Assembly (NCBI GenBank): GCA_963816435.1
Contig: CAWFKS010000009.1
Span: forward strand, 186,001 to 250,000
Direction: 5' to 3'
Length of the DNA: 64,000 nucleotides
DNA from: CAWFKS01 sp963816435
Lineage (GTDB): Bacteria; Pseudomonadota; Alphaproteobacteria; Rhizobiales; Rhizobiaceae
Shown here: piece after piece, positions 28,665 to 41,241 of the stretch
How the letters are laid out: the number at the start of each line of letters is the position of its first letter
Position numbering within the stretch: the first letter of the stretch is position 1
Notes under the pieces: model-generated
What the model saw: only the letters and a program-made list of their open reading frames with translations
The model's database searches: none
Told to the model about the DNA's origin: nothing
Position numbers and translations under genes: made by a program

Positions 28665-29188
28665 CTACATGCTGGCCGCCGCACGCGCCGCCTGGTCGTA
28701 TTGGCCGGACAGTCCCCTCATCAGCGCCGCACACTCGGCTTATCTCTTCCGCATCGAGATTGAGCCCGCCGACAGGCGACACCAGCAGCGCTTCCCGCAG
28801 GTCCCGATAGCGCCGGCAGGCCTGCGCGCCCTCCTCCGTCACCTTCACCGTCTTTTCCTTGCCGCGACGGCCGGTGGCGACCAGCCCGCGGCCCGCGAGC
28901 TTCTTGACGGCGTAGGAAACGACGTGAGTGTCCTCGATGTTGTAGATCATGCAGATGTCGGCCAGCGTCTTTTCGCGGTCGCGATGGTTGGCGGCGTGAA
29001 GCACCAGCACGTCGACCGGCGTCAGGCCGGGCACGCCCGCCGCCGCCATGCAGCGAACGCTCCAGCGCTGGAAGGCGTTGACCAGCACCGTCGCGGCGAA
29101 CTCGACCTCCGACAGCGCCGGCAAGCGCGCCTTCGGCGAGGTGGGCCGCCGAGACGACCGGACCTATCCCTTCGAGCTTGTCGCCCAT
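28665..29188 (-). CDS. MarR-type winged-helix regulator (two apparent frameshifts)
   Basis: Likely transcription regulator. Core: PALSEVEFAATVLVNAFQRW, GLTPVDVLVLHAANHRDR, LADICMIYNIEDTHVVSYAVKKL (recognition helix region) and ATGRRGKEKTVKVTEEG (wing). The frame breaks twice: at 29130-29131 near the N-terminus and at 28727-28728 near the C-terminus. Removing one base at each gives MGDKLEG...AEARLPALSEV... and a C-terminus LMRGLSGQYDQAARAAASM with TAG at 28665. Length 524 = 3x174+2 fits two extra bases. Start ATG at 29188 follows AGGGAGA. It is divergent from the 5-oxoprolinase gene, with a palindrome between them. Confidence 0.8.
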
Positions 29189-29211
29189 CACATCTCTCCC
29201 TGGCATTTCAT

Positions 29212-29235
29212 CGACAAAACGTTGACGTTTTGTCG
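29212..29235. promoter_or_regulatory. Perfect 10-bp inverted repeat between the MarR-type gene and the 5-oxoprolinase gene
   Basis: Arms CGACAAAACG (29212-29221) and CGTTTTGTCG (29226-29235) around TTGA. It lies 24 bases before the regulator's ATG (minus) and 54 bases before the oxoprolinase ATG (plus). It overlaps a TTGACG (29222-29227) that could serve as -35 for the plus-strand gene. Best read as the operator of the adjacent regulator; a stem-loop is the alternative. Confidence 0.65.
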
Positions 29236-29288
29236 TTGTTCTGCTTTGTGCCATCGATGGCGGCAAATGTCCACGACGGGAGAGCGCG

Positions 29289-32939
<3,651 letters not shown>

Positions 32940-32958
32940 GGACTGCTGGCCGGCCGGC

Positions 32959-33348
32959 CTATTCCAGGTCGGTCTGGATCCAGCGCGGCGACATGTGAAT
33001 GTCGACGGTCTGCAGCCGTCCGGGGCCGAGATTGACGAATTTGTGCGGCAGGCCGGCCGGCCCGAGCACCGTCTCGCCGGCTTCGGCGTCGATCACCTCG
33101 TCGCCGACGAAGAACCGCGCCCGGCCTTCCTGGATCACGAACACCTCGTCATAGGGGTGGACGTGCAGCTTCGGGCCGACGCCGGGCTCGTCGTTGCCGT
33201 AGGTGAGCACCGTAACCTGGGCGCCCAGCACCTCGCCGTTGACGAAGCCGCGATGCGGACCGGGTTGCGTGCCGTCGAAGAGCCGGGCCTTTGCCGGCGG
33301 GCGCCCGTCGGGCGTCACCGTCGCCGGATCGAAATCGTGTCTGGGCAT
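32959..33348 (-). CDS. Cupin-domain protein
   Basis: 129-residue single-domain cupin. Start ATG at 33348 has GGGAGG 5 bases upstream; an upstream in-frame ATG at 33534 adds only unlikely sequence. Cupin motif 1 is GPKLHVHPYDEVFVIQEGRARF (metal-ligand His-x-His and Glu) and motif 2 GPAGLPHKFVNLG. Substrate unknown. It is convergent with the 5-oxoprolinase gene, 19 bases away. Confidence 0.85.
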   Translation of the reverse strand: MPRHDFDPATVTPDGRPPAKARLFDGTQPGPHRGFVNGEVLGAQVTVLTYGNDEPGVGPKLHVHPYDEVFVIQEGRARFFVGDEVIDAEAGETVLGPAGLPHKFVNLGPGRLQTVDIHMSPRWIQTDLE

Positions 33349-33424
33349 CGAGACCTCCCGAGAATCGTCGGCGAAAACATGATCGACGGCTCCATACGAG
33401 GCAAGCACCGGCCGTGCGGCCGCC

Positions 33425-33477
33425 TCCCTCCCCTCGAGGGGAGGGTCGATCCGCGCGAGCGGATCGGGGTGGGGTCG
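33425..33477. repeat. Palindromic intergenic repeat, unit A
   Basis: Contains the palindrome CCCTCCCCTCGAGGGGAGGG and then ATCCGCGCGAGCGGAT, two nested hairpins followed by GGGGTGGGGTC. It resembles the short palindromic repeats scattered between genes in Mesorhizobium and relatives. Confidence 0.55.
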
Positions 33478-34226
33478 TCGCAGGCGGGCGCGGCCGTCTT
33501 TCCAAGCCCATTTGCTCGGGGAGAAGTGTCGCAAGCGCAGGAAGCCCGAGACGGAGAGATAGGGCGCGCGGCATCCGCGCTTAGCGCATCCATCTTCATT
33601 GCCACGCCCGGCTATTTGCTCTCGCTCACGCCCGCTCGCAAACGCCTGAAAGGCGCTTTCTCTCCCGCAAGGGCGAGGGATAGGGCGCCCGGTCGGGCAT
33701 GCGGCCTCCGGCCGTCATGCATCTTCGTCGCCACGCCCGGCGTCTCTGCCGTCTGGCCATTGTCAAAGAACTCGCGCCTGCCGCGAGGATCGCTGCGCGA
33801 TCCCGCTGGGCGCTTTCACCGAAGTCGCCTGAGGCGATCCGGCGGGGGAAGACGGGCGGCCGTTCGGACGCTCATCTATTAGTAATTCGTGCGACCTCGC
33901 GGCCGCCCGTCCGGCATCCTGCCCCGCGTCCGGGAGCGGAGGGACTCAGCCCCGCAAGCCGTCGGCAGGGCCCGGACCTAACGCTCTGCGAAGCCGCGCC
34001 ACCGCGCGCGGCCGATCCGGTACCGTCCCGCCGCCCGGATGTTCGGTGTGCACACCCGTTTCCCGCGCGGCGGTATGGGCAAAGGATAAGCGAGGCGGAG
34101 AAGACGGGGACAAATGAGGGAGTGGGAAATGGCGAGTAGGCAGTAGGAACAAGGGGTTGGCGGAAAAGAACGCGCGCGGCTGTCCACGTTTGGGGGTCGC
34201 TGAGGCGCCCGCGCCGGCGCCCCTGT

Positions 34227-34301
34227 CCTCGCCCCTTGTGGGAGAGGATAGGGAGCCCCCGCGAGGCGGAGCCGAGCGGTCGGGCGAACTTGGTGAGGGG
34301 T
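34227..34301 (+). repeat. Palindromic intergenic repeat, unit C
   Basis: Starts CCTCGCCCCTTGTGGGAGAG and ends TTGGTGAGGGGT. The same border sequences occur inverted in the unit at 34327-34386, so the two are inverted copies of one repeat family. Confidence 0.6.
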
Positions 34302-34326
34302 ATTGAAGCGCCGCGCTCCGGCCAAC

Positions 34327-34386
34327 ACCCCTCATCCGTCTCGGCGCTTGCGCGCCGATCCACCTTCTCCCACAAGGGGAGAAGGC
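34327..34386 (-). repeat. Palindromic intergenic repeat, unit D (inverted copy)
   Basis: Starts ACCCCTCATCCG, has an internal hairpin TCGGCGC...GCGCCGA, and ends CTCCCACAAGGGGAGAAGGC. It is the inverse of the unit at 34227-34301 and matches a repeat type I know to be frequent in Rhizobiales intergenic DNA. Confidence 0.6.
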
Positions 34387-34446
34387 AGGGCATACCCCCT
34401 TCGCTTCGTCGTCATCAAGTGACTGGCCGAAATGCTGAAGCCCTTG

Positions 34447-34527
34447 CCTCGCCCCATTGGGGAGAGGTCGGATTGCCCGAAGCCGCGCCGGCGGCGAGGC
34501 CGGCAATCCGGGTGAGAGGGCAGAAGG
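34447..34527 (+). repeat. Palindromic intergenic repeat, unit E
   Basis: Starts CCTCGCCCCATTGGGGAGAGG, followed by GGATTGCC...GGCAATCC arms that can pair, and ends GGGTGAGAGGG. Same family and orientation as the unit at 34227-34301. Confidence 0.55.
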
Positions 34528-34558
34528 CATGCCCCCGCCCCGCCATCATCCCCAATTC

Positions 34559-34597
34559 CCGTCACATGTCGTCATCGAACGGTCACCCGCCCGTCAT
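34559..34597 (+). promoter_or_regulatory. Pho-box array upstream of btaAB
   Basis: Half-sites TCGTCAT (34569), CGGTCAC (34580) and CCGTCAT (34591) are each separated by 4 bases, giving the 11-base period of PhoB boxes (consensus CTGTCAT-N4-CTGTCAT). A fourth CCGTCAC at 34559 is one base out of register. The array ends 42 bases before the btaA ATG. PhoB control of betaine-lipid synthesis is known in Sinorhizobium. Confidence 0.72.
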
Positions 34598-34639
34598 CAG
34601 GTCGCGCTAGCGCTCGGCAAACGAGCGGAGAATCGCGCC

Positions 34640-35884
34640 ATGACCGAACTTTCCGTGGGCCTCGGCCGCCGCAATCCCAAGCTGGGCTCCGCCCTCTACC
34701 AGAACCGCGCATGGTCCAGAGCCGGACTTTCGGAACGGCTGTTCGCGCTGGCCTTCTCCGGGCTGGTCTACCCGCAGATCTGGGAGGACCCGGAGGTCGA
34801 CATCGAGGCGATGGAGCTCGGCGAGGGTCACCGCGTCGTCACCATCGCGTCGGGCGGCTGCAACGTGCTGGCCTACCTGACGCGGTCGCCGGCACAGATC
34901 GACGCCGTCGACCTCAACCCCGCCCATGTCGCGCTCAACCGCCTGAAGCTCGCCGCACTTGCGCACCTGCCCGCGCAGGCGGATTTCTTCCGCTTCTTCG
35001 GCCCCGCCGGCAACGCGCACAACTCGATCGCCTATGACCGCTTCCTGGCGCCGCATCTCGACCGGCAAACGCGCGCCTACTGGGAGGGCCGCACCTGGCG
35101 CGGCCGACGGCGCATCACCGCCTTCGACCGCGATTTCTACCGCACAGGCCTGCTCGGCTTCTGCATCGCGGCCGGCCATACGGTCGCGCGCCTGCACGGC
35201 GTCGATCCGGCCGGGATCATGGAAGCACGCACCACCCGCGACCAGCGCTTCTTCTTCGAGGACCGGCTGAAGCCGCTGTTCGAAAAAAGGCTGGTCCGCT
35301 GGCTGACGGCCAGAAAGGCCTCGCTGTTCGGCCTCGGCATTCCGCCGGCGCAGTACAATTCGCTGGTGACGGCCGGCGACGGCACGATGGCGAGCGTCCT
35401 TTCTGCCAGACTCGAAAAGCTCGCCTGCGATTTCCCGCTGCGCGACAACTATTTCGCCTGGCAGGCCTTTGCCCGGCGCTACCCCGCGCCAGGCGAGGCG
35501 GCCCTGCCCGCCTACCTGGAAAAGGCCAACCATGACGTGCTGAAGCGCAACGCCGGCCGCGTCACGGTCCATCATGCAGGGTTCACCGAATTGCTGGCCG
35601 GAAAGCCGGCGGCGAGCGTCGACCGCTTCGTGCTGCTCGACGCGCAGGACTGGATGAGCGACGCGCAGCTGAATGCGCTGTGGGCCGAGATCACCCGCAC
35701 GGCAGCATCCGGCGCGCGCGTGATCTTCCGCACCGCCGCGGAACCGACGCTGCTGCCCGGCCGCGTCTCCGAGGCGGTTCTGTCGCAATGGCGCTACGAG
35801 GAAGACCGGTCGCGGCGCCTGACCGTGCGCGACCGCTCCGCCATCTATGGCGGCTTTCATCTCTACGTCAAACGGGACGCCTGA
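34640..35884 (+). CDS. btaA: S-adenosylmethionine:diacylglycerol 3-amino-3-carboxypropyltransferase BtaA
   Basis: First step of diacylglyceryl-trimethylhomoserine (DGTS) betaine-lipid synthesis: moves the aminocarboxypropyl group of SAM onto diacylglycerol at the membrane. 414 residues from MTELSVGLGRR. Seen: LVYPQIWEDPEVDIEAM, VVTIASGGCNVLAYL (SAM site), IDAVDLNPAHVALNRLK and a C-terminal FVLLDAQDWMSD. The frame is open upstream to 34457 but that part overlies a repeat, and ATG at 34640 fits the family start. Two bases separate it from btaB, and the Pho boxes suggest induction by phosphate starvation. Confidence 0.94.
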   Translation: MTELSVGLGRRNPKLGSALYQNRAWSRAGLSERLFALAFSGLVYPQIWEDPEVDIEAMELGEGHRVVTIASGGCNVLAYLTRSPAQIDAVDLNPAHVALNRLKLAALAHLPAQADFFRFFGPAGNAHNSIAYDRFLAPHLDRQTRAYWEGRTWRGRRRITAFDRDFYRTGLLGFCIAAGHTVARLHGVDPAGIMEARTTRDQRFFFEDRLKPLFEKRLVRWLTARKASLFGLGIPPAQYNSLVTAGDGTMASVLSARLEKLACDFPLRDNYFAWQAFARRYPAPGEAALPAYLEKANHDVLKRNAGRVTVHHAGFTELLAGKPAASVDRFVLLDAQDWMSDAQLNALWAEITRTAASGARVIFRTAAEPTLLPGRVSEAVLSQWRYEEDRSRRLTVRDRSAIYGGFHLYVKRDA

Positions 35885-35886
35885 CG

Positions 35887-36597
35887 ATGGGTGCAGCGGC
35901 CGGCCACGCCGCGCTGATGGACGGCGTCTACCGGCGTCAGCGGCATTTCTACGACGTCACGCGCAAATATTACCTGCTCGGCCGCGACCGCCTGATCGAG
36001 GGGCTCGACGCTCCCGTCAACGGCACGGTGCTGGAAATCGGCTGCGGCACCGGGCGCAACCTGGTGCGGGCCGCGCGCGCCTGGCCCGGGGCGCAGTTCT
36101 TCGGCATCGACATCTCGGCCGAGATGCTGGACACCGCGGGCGCAAATCTGGCGCGGTCGGGCAAGGGCGGCGCGGTGCGGCTGGCGCAGGGCGACGCCAC
36201 GTCGTTCGATCCCGTGGCGCTGTTCGGCCGGCCCGGCTTCGACCGCGTCTTCATCTCCTACGCGCTGTCGATGATCCCCGACTGGGAAGCCGCCATCGAG
36301 CAGGCGGTGACGGTGCTGGCGCCCGGCGGCTCGCTGCACATCGTCGATTTCGGCCGCCAGGAACGGCTGCCGCGGCTCTTCCGCGCCGGGCTGCACGCCT
36401 GGCTACGGCGCTTCCACGTCAGCCCGCGGGAAAACCTCGGCGAGGTGCTGGCGCATGTCGCCGAAAGCCACGACGCCGACCTGCGCGTCGAGCCGCTCCA
36501 TCGCGGCTACGCCTGCCTGGCGCGGCTGAAGCGCCGGTCCGGACCGCCCTATTCCGGCTTGGTGACGGCCTTGACGACCGCCGCGACCAGACGCTGA
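35887..36597 (+). CDS. btaB: Diacylglyceryl-homoserine N-methyltransferase BtaB
   Basis: SAM-dependent enzyme that trimethylates the homoserine head group to finish DGTS, a phosphorus-free membrane lipid. 236 residues. Seen: the N-terminal YRRQRHFYDVTRKYYLLGRD typical of BtaB, SAM motif VLEIGCGTGRNLV, FGIDISAEML and LHIVDFGRQERLP. It follows btaA by 2 bases in one operon. Its last 49 bases overlap the 3' end of the convergent serine hydrolase gene. Confidence 0.94.
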   Translation: MGAAAGHAALMDGVYRRQRHFYDVTRKYYLLGRDRLIEGLDAPVNGTVLEIGCGTGRNLVRAARAWPGAQFFGIDISAEMLDTAGANLARSGKGGAVRLAQGDATSFDPVALFGRPGFDRVFISYALSMIPDWEAAIEQAVTVLAPGGSLHIVDFGRQERLPRLFRAGLHAWLRRFHVSPRENLGEVLAHVAESHDADLRVEPLHRGYACLARLKRRSGPPYSGLVTALTTAATRR

Positions 36598-37942
36598 GGC
36601 TGGTAGCGCAGCTTCGACGGCGTCAGCCCCAGCCGCACCACGACCAGCTTGCGCGACGGCACGATGGCGATCGTCTGCCCGTCATGGCCCTGCATCCAGT
36701 AGGTGTCGTCGGGCACCCCGAGCGGGATGTCCTGGCCGGCCTTTTCCACGTCCGAGGGACCGACAAGCCAGGTCTGGCCCTTGCCGTAGACGCCGTCGGA
36801 GGCAGGCGCGGGCTCGTGCATCATCTTGACGTAGCCGTCGGGCAGGATCTGCTCGCCGTTCCACGCGCCGTCCTGCAGCAGGAACTGGCCGAAGCGGGCC
36901 CAGTCGTGCGCGGTCGCGTAGAGATAGGAGGAGCCGACGAAGGTCCCGGCCTCGTCCGTCTCGAACACCGCGCTGGTCATGCCGAGCGGCGCGAACAGCG
37001 CGTCGTGCGGCCAGTGCAGCGCCGTCTCGCCGCCGCCGACCGCGTTCATCCAGATGCGCGCCAGCATGACGCCGGTGCCGCTCGAATAGCTGAAGACGGT
37101 GCCGGGCTCGTGGTCGAGCGGCATGGCGGCGGCGAAGCCCGCCATGTCGGGCTCGAGATAGAGCATGCGCGTGACGTCGGAGACGTCGCCGTAATCCTCG
37201 TTGAAGTGCAGGCCGCTCGACATCGCCAGCATGTCGGCGAGCGTGATGTCGGCGCGGCCGTCGCCCTTCCAGCCGTCGAACAGGTTCGTCTGGTCGAGGC
37301 CGAGCTTGCCGGCGCCGATCACCGTGCCGATGATCGCGGCGTTGACCGTCTTGGTCATCGACCAGCCGAGCAGCGGCGTCTTCGGCCCGAAGCCGTCGCC
37401 ATAGGCTTCCGCGATGATGCGGCCGTCGCGCACCACCACCACCGCGCGCATGCCCGGGCCGACGAGGCCGGCGTCGTCGAGCAGGCTGGCGACCTCCGGG
37501 CGCGGCGTCGCCGATAGCCTCCCCGACGGGCCAGGTCTCGTCCGCTCCGGCCTGGATGGCGTCGGGCGGGGTTGTCGATCGCGCTTCTTGCCGCGTCCAC
37601 CTTGCCGTCCGGCACGGTCGTGCAGCCGTAGCCCGGCCGCGTCACCGCATAGGTGGCGCCGACATAGCCGAGGAAGGCGGCGCGCACCGTGCCGGCATCG
37701 CGGTCGACGTCGACGTCGAAGAACTTCAGCGAGGCATCGCCCGGCGCCTGCACGTCGAGCCCGACGACCTCTGTGGGGTCGCGATCGGCGATGAAGGTGT
37801 TGGAGCACACGATCTTGGCGACATAGCCGGCGCCGACCCGCAGCAGCGCCGGCGGGGCGGTGAACAGCCATGCGCCGATCGCCACGATCGCCACCACCAG
37901 CACGATCGCGATCCACTTCACCAGGGCCGTCAACAAGCGCAT
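36549..37942 (-). CDS. Membrane-anchored serine hydrolase of the beta-lactamase/class C PBP family (two apparent frameshifts)
   Basis: Probable peptidase or esterase with the serine beta-lactamase fold. N-terminal transmembrane anchor (LVKWIAIVLVVAIVAIGAWLF), a short extracytoplasmic linker, then the catalytic domain with SMTK as SxxK motif in LLGWSMTKTVNAAI, FSYSSGTGVML and GHDGQTIAIVPS. Breaks at 37568-37571 (GGGG) and 37498-37500 (GGG): removing one base at each restores ...NPPDAIQAGADETWPV... and ...PEVASLLDDAG. Length 1394 = 3x464+2 fits two extra bases, giving about 463 residues. It overlaps the btaB 3' end by 49 bases tail to tail. Substrate unknown. Confidence 0.83.
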
Positions 37943-38132
37943 GCGAGCTTCCCCACCGTCATCGAAATGCCGCCATTTTCTGGCTGACCCCAGTCTTGGG
38001 CGGCGGGCGTCCAAATTGCAATCGCCAAACGGCACTGAAGGCGGCGGCTTGCCGACGCCGGTCGTCGAGGCGGTGGACATTCGCCCCGCCGGCTGATTCC
38101 ATGCGCGACCGCGACGCGGAAAAGGGGAAACG

Positions 38133-38936
38133 ATGCGGGCAATTGCGGCACTGACGCTCGGGCTGCTGATGGCCGGATGCACGAGCAGCGGCCTCGATCT
38201 GTCCGACCTCGCCCCGAGCTCGGCCACGACGGTGCGCTATTCGGCCACCTATCCGCGCTTCGGCGACCGCGACCCGCACGACTGGCAGCGCCGCGAACCG
38301 TGGACCTATGCCATCCACGGCACCGACGTCGCCAAATACCAGGGCGAGGTCGACTGGGCCAAGGCGAAGGCGGCCGGCATCTCCTTCGCCTATCTCAAGG
38401 CAACCGAGGGCGGCGACCGCGTCGACGACCAGTTCGAAAGCAACTGGCGCCAGACCCGCGCCGCCGGCATCCCGCGCGGCGCCTACCATTTCTTCTATTT
38501 CTGCCGGCCGGCGATCGAGCAGGCCGCATGGTTCATCCGCAACGTGCCGCGCGAGAAGGGCACCCTGCCCCACGTGCTCGACATGGAGTGGAACCATCTG
38601 TCGCCGAGCTGCAAGCTGAGGCCCGATCCCGAAACCGTGCGCTCGGAGATGCGCGTCTTCCTCAATGCGCTGACGCGCCATTACGGCCGCAAGCCGATCA
38701 TCTACACCTCGCTCGACTTCTACGACGACAACGACCTGGAAAAGCTGCGGGGGTATTCGTGGTGGCTGCGCTCCGTCGCCGGCCATCCGGACGAGAAATA
38801 CGACAACCAGTCGTTCGTGTTCTGGCAATATACCGGGACCGGGATCGTGCCGGGCATCGGCGGCGACGCCGACATCAACGTCTTCAACGGCAATGCCGAA
38901 ACATGGCGGGAATGGCTGAGGCACAACACGACGTGA
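38133..38936 (+). CDS. GH25 lysozyme lipoprotein
   Basis: Muramidase-type hydrolase anchored in the envelope. 267 residues: signal peptide and lipobox (LLMAGC, Cys16), then a GH25 domain (about 60-262) with IHGTDVAKYQGEVDW, SFAYLKATEGG, AYHFFYFCRP, the catalytic HVLDMEWN, and the C-terminal FWQYTGTG. The 41 bases to the next gene and shared theme suggest an operon with the MltB-type enzyme. Confidence 0.93.
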   Translation: MRAIAALTLGLLMAGCTSSGLDLSDLAPSSATTVRYSATYPRFGDRDPHDWQRREPWTYAIHGTDVAKYQGEVDWAKAKAAGISFAYLKATEGGDRVDDQFESNWRQTRAAGIPRGAYHFFYFCRPAIEQAAWFIRNVPREKGTLPHVLDMEWNHLSPSCKLRPDPETVRSEMRVFLNALTRHYGRKPIIYTSLDFYDDNDLEKLRGYSWWLRSVAGHPDEKYDNQSFVFWQYTGTGIVPGIGGDADINVFNGNAETWREWLRHNTT

Positions 38937-38977
38937 GGTGCCGGGCCGCCGCCGGACGACCAGGACAGGAGATTTTC

Positions 38978-40174
38978 ATGAAGAGACTTTTCACCAACGG
39001 CGCGCTTGGCGGGCTCACGGTCGCGGCCCTCGTCGCGCTCGCGCCGGCGGCAGCACAGGCGCAGTCCTGCGGCGGCGACTTTTCGGCATGGAAGGCGCAG
39101 TTGCGCCAGGAGGCGGTTTCGGCCGGCGTCGGCCAGCGCGGGCTCACCGCCCTCGACCAGGCCACGACCGACCCGCGCACGCTGCGCGCCGACCGCGCCC
39201 AGGGCGTCTTCACCCAGGACTTCACCGAGTTCGCCGGGCGCATGATCAACAATTACCGGCTGCAGCACGGCAAGGCGAACCTGCAGAAATACGCCTCGAT
39301 CTTCGACCAGGCCGAACAGCGCTTCGGCGTGCCCGGGCCGGTGATCAGCGCCTTCTGGGCGCTGGAGACCGATTTCGGCGCCGTTCAGGGCGATTTCGAC
39401 ACGCTGAACTCGCTGGTGACGCTGGCGCACGACTGCCGCCGCCCGCAGATCTTCCGCCCGCAGATCGTCCCGCTGCTGAAGCTGATCGACCGCGGCGACG
39501 TGCCCATGCACGTGCAGGGCGCCTGGGCCGGCGAGATCGGCCAGACGCAGATGCTGCCGGCCGACATTCTGGAGCTCGGCATCGACGGCGACGGCGACGG
39601 CCACGTCGACATGAAGAGCGATGTCGCCGACGTCATCATGACGACGGCCCACAACCTCTCCAATCTCGGCTGGCGGCCGGGCGAGCCGTGGATGCAGGAA
39701 GTCAGCGTGCCCGACGAGATGCCGTGGGGCCAGACCGGCATCGACGAGAAGCTGCCGATCTCCCAATACGCCGCCTGGGGCGTGAAGAACCGCGACGGCA
39801 GCCCGCTCGACACCGGCAACCCGCCGGCCGGCCTGGCGCTGCCGATGGGCCGCAAGGGCGCAGCCTTCCTCGTCTACCCCAACTACGACGTCTATCTGAA
39901 GTGGAACCAGTCCTTCGTCTACACGCTGACGGCGGCAAACCTCGCCACCCGCTTCGCCGGCGCGCCGAAATTCGATCCCGGCCATCCCGAGGAGGGTCTG
40001 GCGAGCGAAGCCGTCAAGGTTCTGCAGCAGAAGCTGGTGGCGCGCGGCTACGACGTCGGCGGCATCGACGGCATCATGGGCTCGCTGACGCGCGACGCCG
40101 TGCGCGCCGAGCAGAAGCGGCTGGGCTATCCGGCCGACGGCTGGCCGACCCCTGCCCTGCTGGCGAACCTCTAG
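38978..40174 (+). CDS. MltB-family lytic murein transglycosylase with peptidoglycan-binding domain
   Basis: Secreted peptidoglycan-cleaving enzyme. 398 residues: signal peptide to AQAQ (about 30), SLT_2 catalytic domain (about 32-325) with the catalytic glutamate in SAFWALETDFGAVQ and AGEIGQTQMLPADIL, then a C-terminal PG_binding_1 domain (about 337-395, LQQKLVARGYDVGGIDGIMG). ATG at 38978 follows CAGGAGA by 5 bases. A strong terminator follows. Confidence 0.95.
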   Translation: MKRLFTNGALGGLTVAALVALAPAAAQAQSCGGDFSAWKAQLRQEAVSAGVGQRGLTALDQATTDPRTLRADRAQGVFTQDFTEFAGRMINNYRLQHGKANLQKYASIFDQAEQRFGVPGPVISAFWALETDFGAVQGDFDTLNSLVTLAHDCRRPQIFRPQIVPLLKLIDRGDVPMHVQGAWAGEIGQTQMLPADILELGIDGDGDGHVDMKSDVADVIMTTAHNLSNLGWRPGEPWMQEVSVPDEMPWGQTGIDEKLPISQYAAWGVKNRDGSPLDTGNPPAGLALPMGRKGAAFLVYPNYDVYLKWNQSFVYTLTAANLATRFAGAPKFDPGHPEEGLASEAVKVLQQKLVARGYDVGGIDGIMGSLTRDAVRAEQKRLGYPADGWPTPALLANL

Positions 40175-40182
40175 CAACGACG

Positions 40183-40211
40183 AAAAAGGCGCCGCGACCG
40201 GCGCCTTTTTC
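40183..40211 (+). terminator. Rho-independent terminator after the MltB-type gene
   Basis: AAAAAGGCGCC and GGCGCCTTTTT arms with a 6-base loop, 9 bases past the stop at 40174. The T tract makes it a clear plus-strand terminator. Confidence 0.88.
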
Positions 40212-40308
40212 CTTTCGGGGTCCGGGTCCCTGACCGGCTGCGCGGTGCATCGCGTCCGCCACAAGCGCGCCCGCCCCCCTTCCAGACATGCCTCTCCGCT
40301 GCTAAAAG

Positions 40309-40320
40309 GTTGATATCAAC
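40309..40320. promoter_or_regulatory. Perfect 12-bp palindrome before the GST gene
   Basis: GTTGATATCAAC, 16 bases before the GST ATG and just upstream of its AGGAGA. The position suits a repressor site for this gene. No adjacent regulator is encoded. Confidence 0.35.
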
Positions 40321-40336
40321 GGATAGGAGATGCCGC

Positions 40337-40978
40337 ATGGGCGAACTGGTGCTGACAACCTACGACTGGGTTCCCGAACCGCCCCGCGGCTATGTGCGCG
40401 ACCTGCGCGTGCGCTGGGCGCTGGAGGAGGCCGGCCTGCCCTATCGGGTCGAGAGCACGCCGTTCAAGGATCGCGGCCCCCGGCACATCGAGCACCAGCC
40501 GTTCGGGCAGGTGCCGTGGCTGACCGACGGCGAACTCTCGATCTTCGAGAGCGGCGCCATCCTGCTGCATCTGGGACATCTCAGCGACGCCCTGCTTCCC
40601 GTCGACCCGGCTGGCCGCAGCGAGGCCGTCGAATGGGTGTTCGCCGCCCTCAACTCGGTCGAGATGGCGAGCGTGTCATGGACGATGTTCATGTTTTCCG
40701 GCTTCAACCGGGACGACAATCCCGGGTGGAAATGGCTGGACGATTTCGTCACCTTGCGGCTCGGCAGGCTGGAACCGGTGCTGGCCGAACGCGAATGGCT
40801 GGCCGGCGGGTTTTCCGTGGGCGACATCGCGATGGCCGACGTGTTGCGCGTTCTTCAACGCTTCGATCGCCTGTCCGCTCATCCCGCCTGCCGCGCCTAT
40901 GTCGAACGCGCCACGGCGCGCCCGGCGTTTCGCAAGGCCTATGACGACCAGCTGGCGCACTTCGCCGCGGCGGACTGA
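40337..40978 (+). CDS. Glutathione S-transferase family protein
   Basis: Cytoplasmic thioredoxin-like GST. 213 residues. N-domain: LTTYDWVPEPPRGYVRDLRVRWAL, then FGQVPWLTDGELSIFESGAILLHL with the glutathione-binding Pro-Trp-Leu and Glu-Ser-Gly. The C-terminal helical domain has the GGFSVGDIAMADV N-capping motif. ATG at 40337 has AGGAGA 6 bases upstream. Substrate unknown. Confidence 0.92.
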   Translation: MGELVLTTYDWVPEPPRGYVRDLRVRWALEEAGLPYRVESTPFKDRGPRHIEHQPFGQVPWLTDGELSIFESGAILLHLGHLSDALLPVDPAGRSEAVEWVFAALNSVEMASVSWTMFMFSGFNRDDNPGWKWLDDFVTLRLGRLEPVLAEREWLAGGFSVGDIAMADVLRVLQRFDRLSAHPACRAYVERATARPAFRKAYDDQLAHFAAAD

Positions 40979-40994
40979 GCTGCCGGTGCGAGAT

Positions 40995-41241
40995 TTAGAG
41001 CCGCTCGAAATCGTCCTTGTCGGTCGGCAGCAGCAGCAGCGCGGTCGTCAGATAGGCGAAGGCGAAGGTGACGCCGAACGACACCGCCATGATCAGCACG
41101 ATGATCGGCTTGTCGTGGGAATGCGCGAAGCGCTCGCCGAACCCGGCGATGTTGAACCAGACGAATGCCGGCCGCCACCAGCCAGCCGATCACCATGCCG
41201 ATCAGCGAGTTGGTGAGGACGAAGCGGATCAGTTTCGGCAT
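40995..41241 (-). CDS. Small two-helix membrane protein (one apparent frameshift)
   Basis: 81 residues after correction. First helix LTNSLIGMVIGWLVAAA, second IIVLIMAVSFGVTFAFAYLTTALLLL, then a polar tail (PTDKDDFERL) ending at a TAA. The frame breaks at 41168-41169; without one base the sequence continues VWFNIAGFGERFAHSHDKP into the second helix. Length 247 = 3x82+1 agrees. Function unknown; short inner-membrane proteins of this type are common in Rhizobiales. Confidence 0.7.

Larger units (their letters stand above)
33349..34558. other. Gene-free stretch rich in palindromic repeats
   Basis: About 1.2 kb without a believable gene on either strand; open frames here are short and of random composition. 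It contains at least four related repeat units (listed separately) and degenerate G/C-rich sequence. Upstream of btaA it ends in a Pho-box array. Confidence 0.6.

Noticed and set aside
34457..34639. N-terminal extension of BtaA
   Set aside because: It overlies a palindromic repeat and the Pho boxes; the family start is at 34640.
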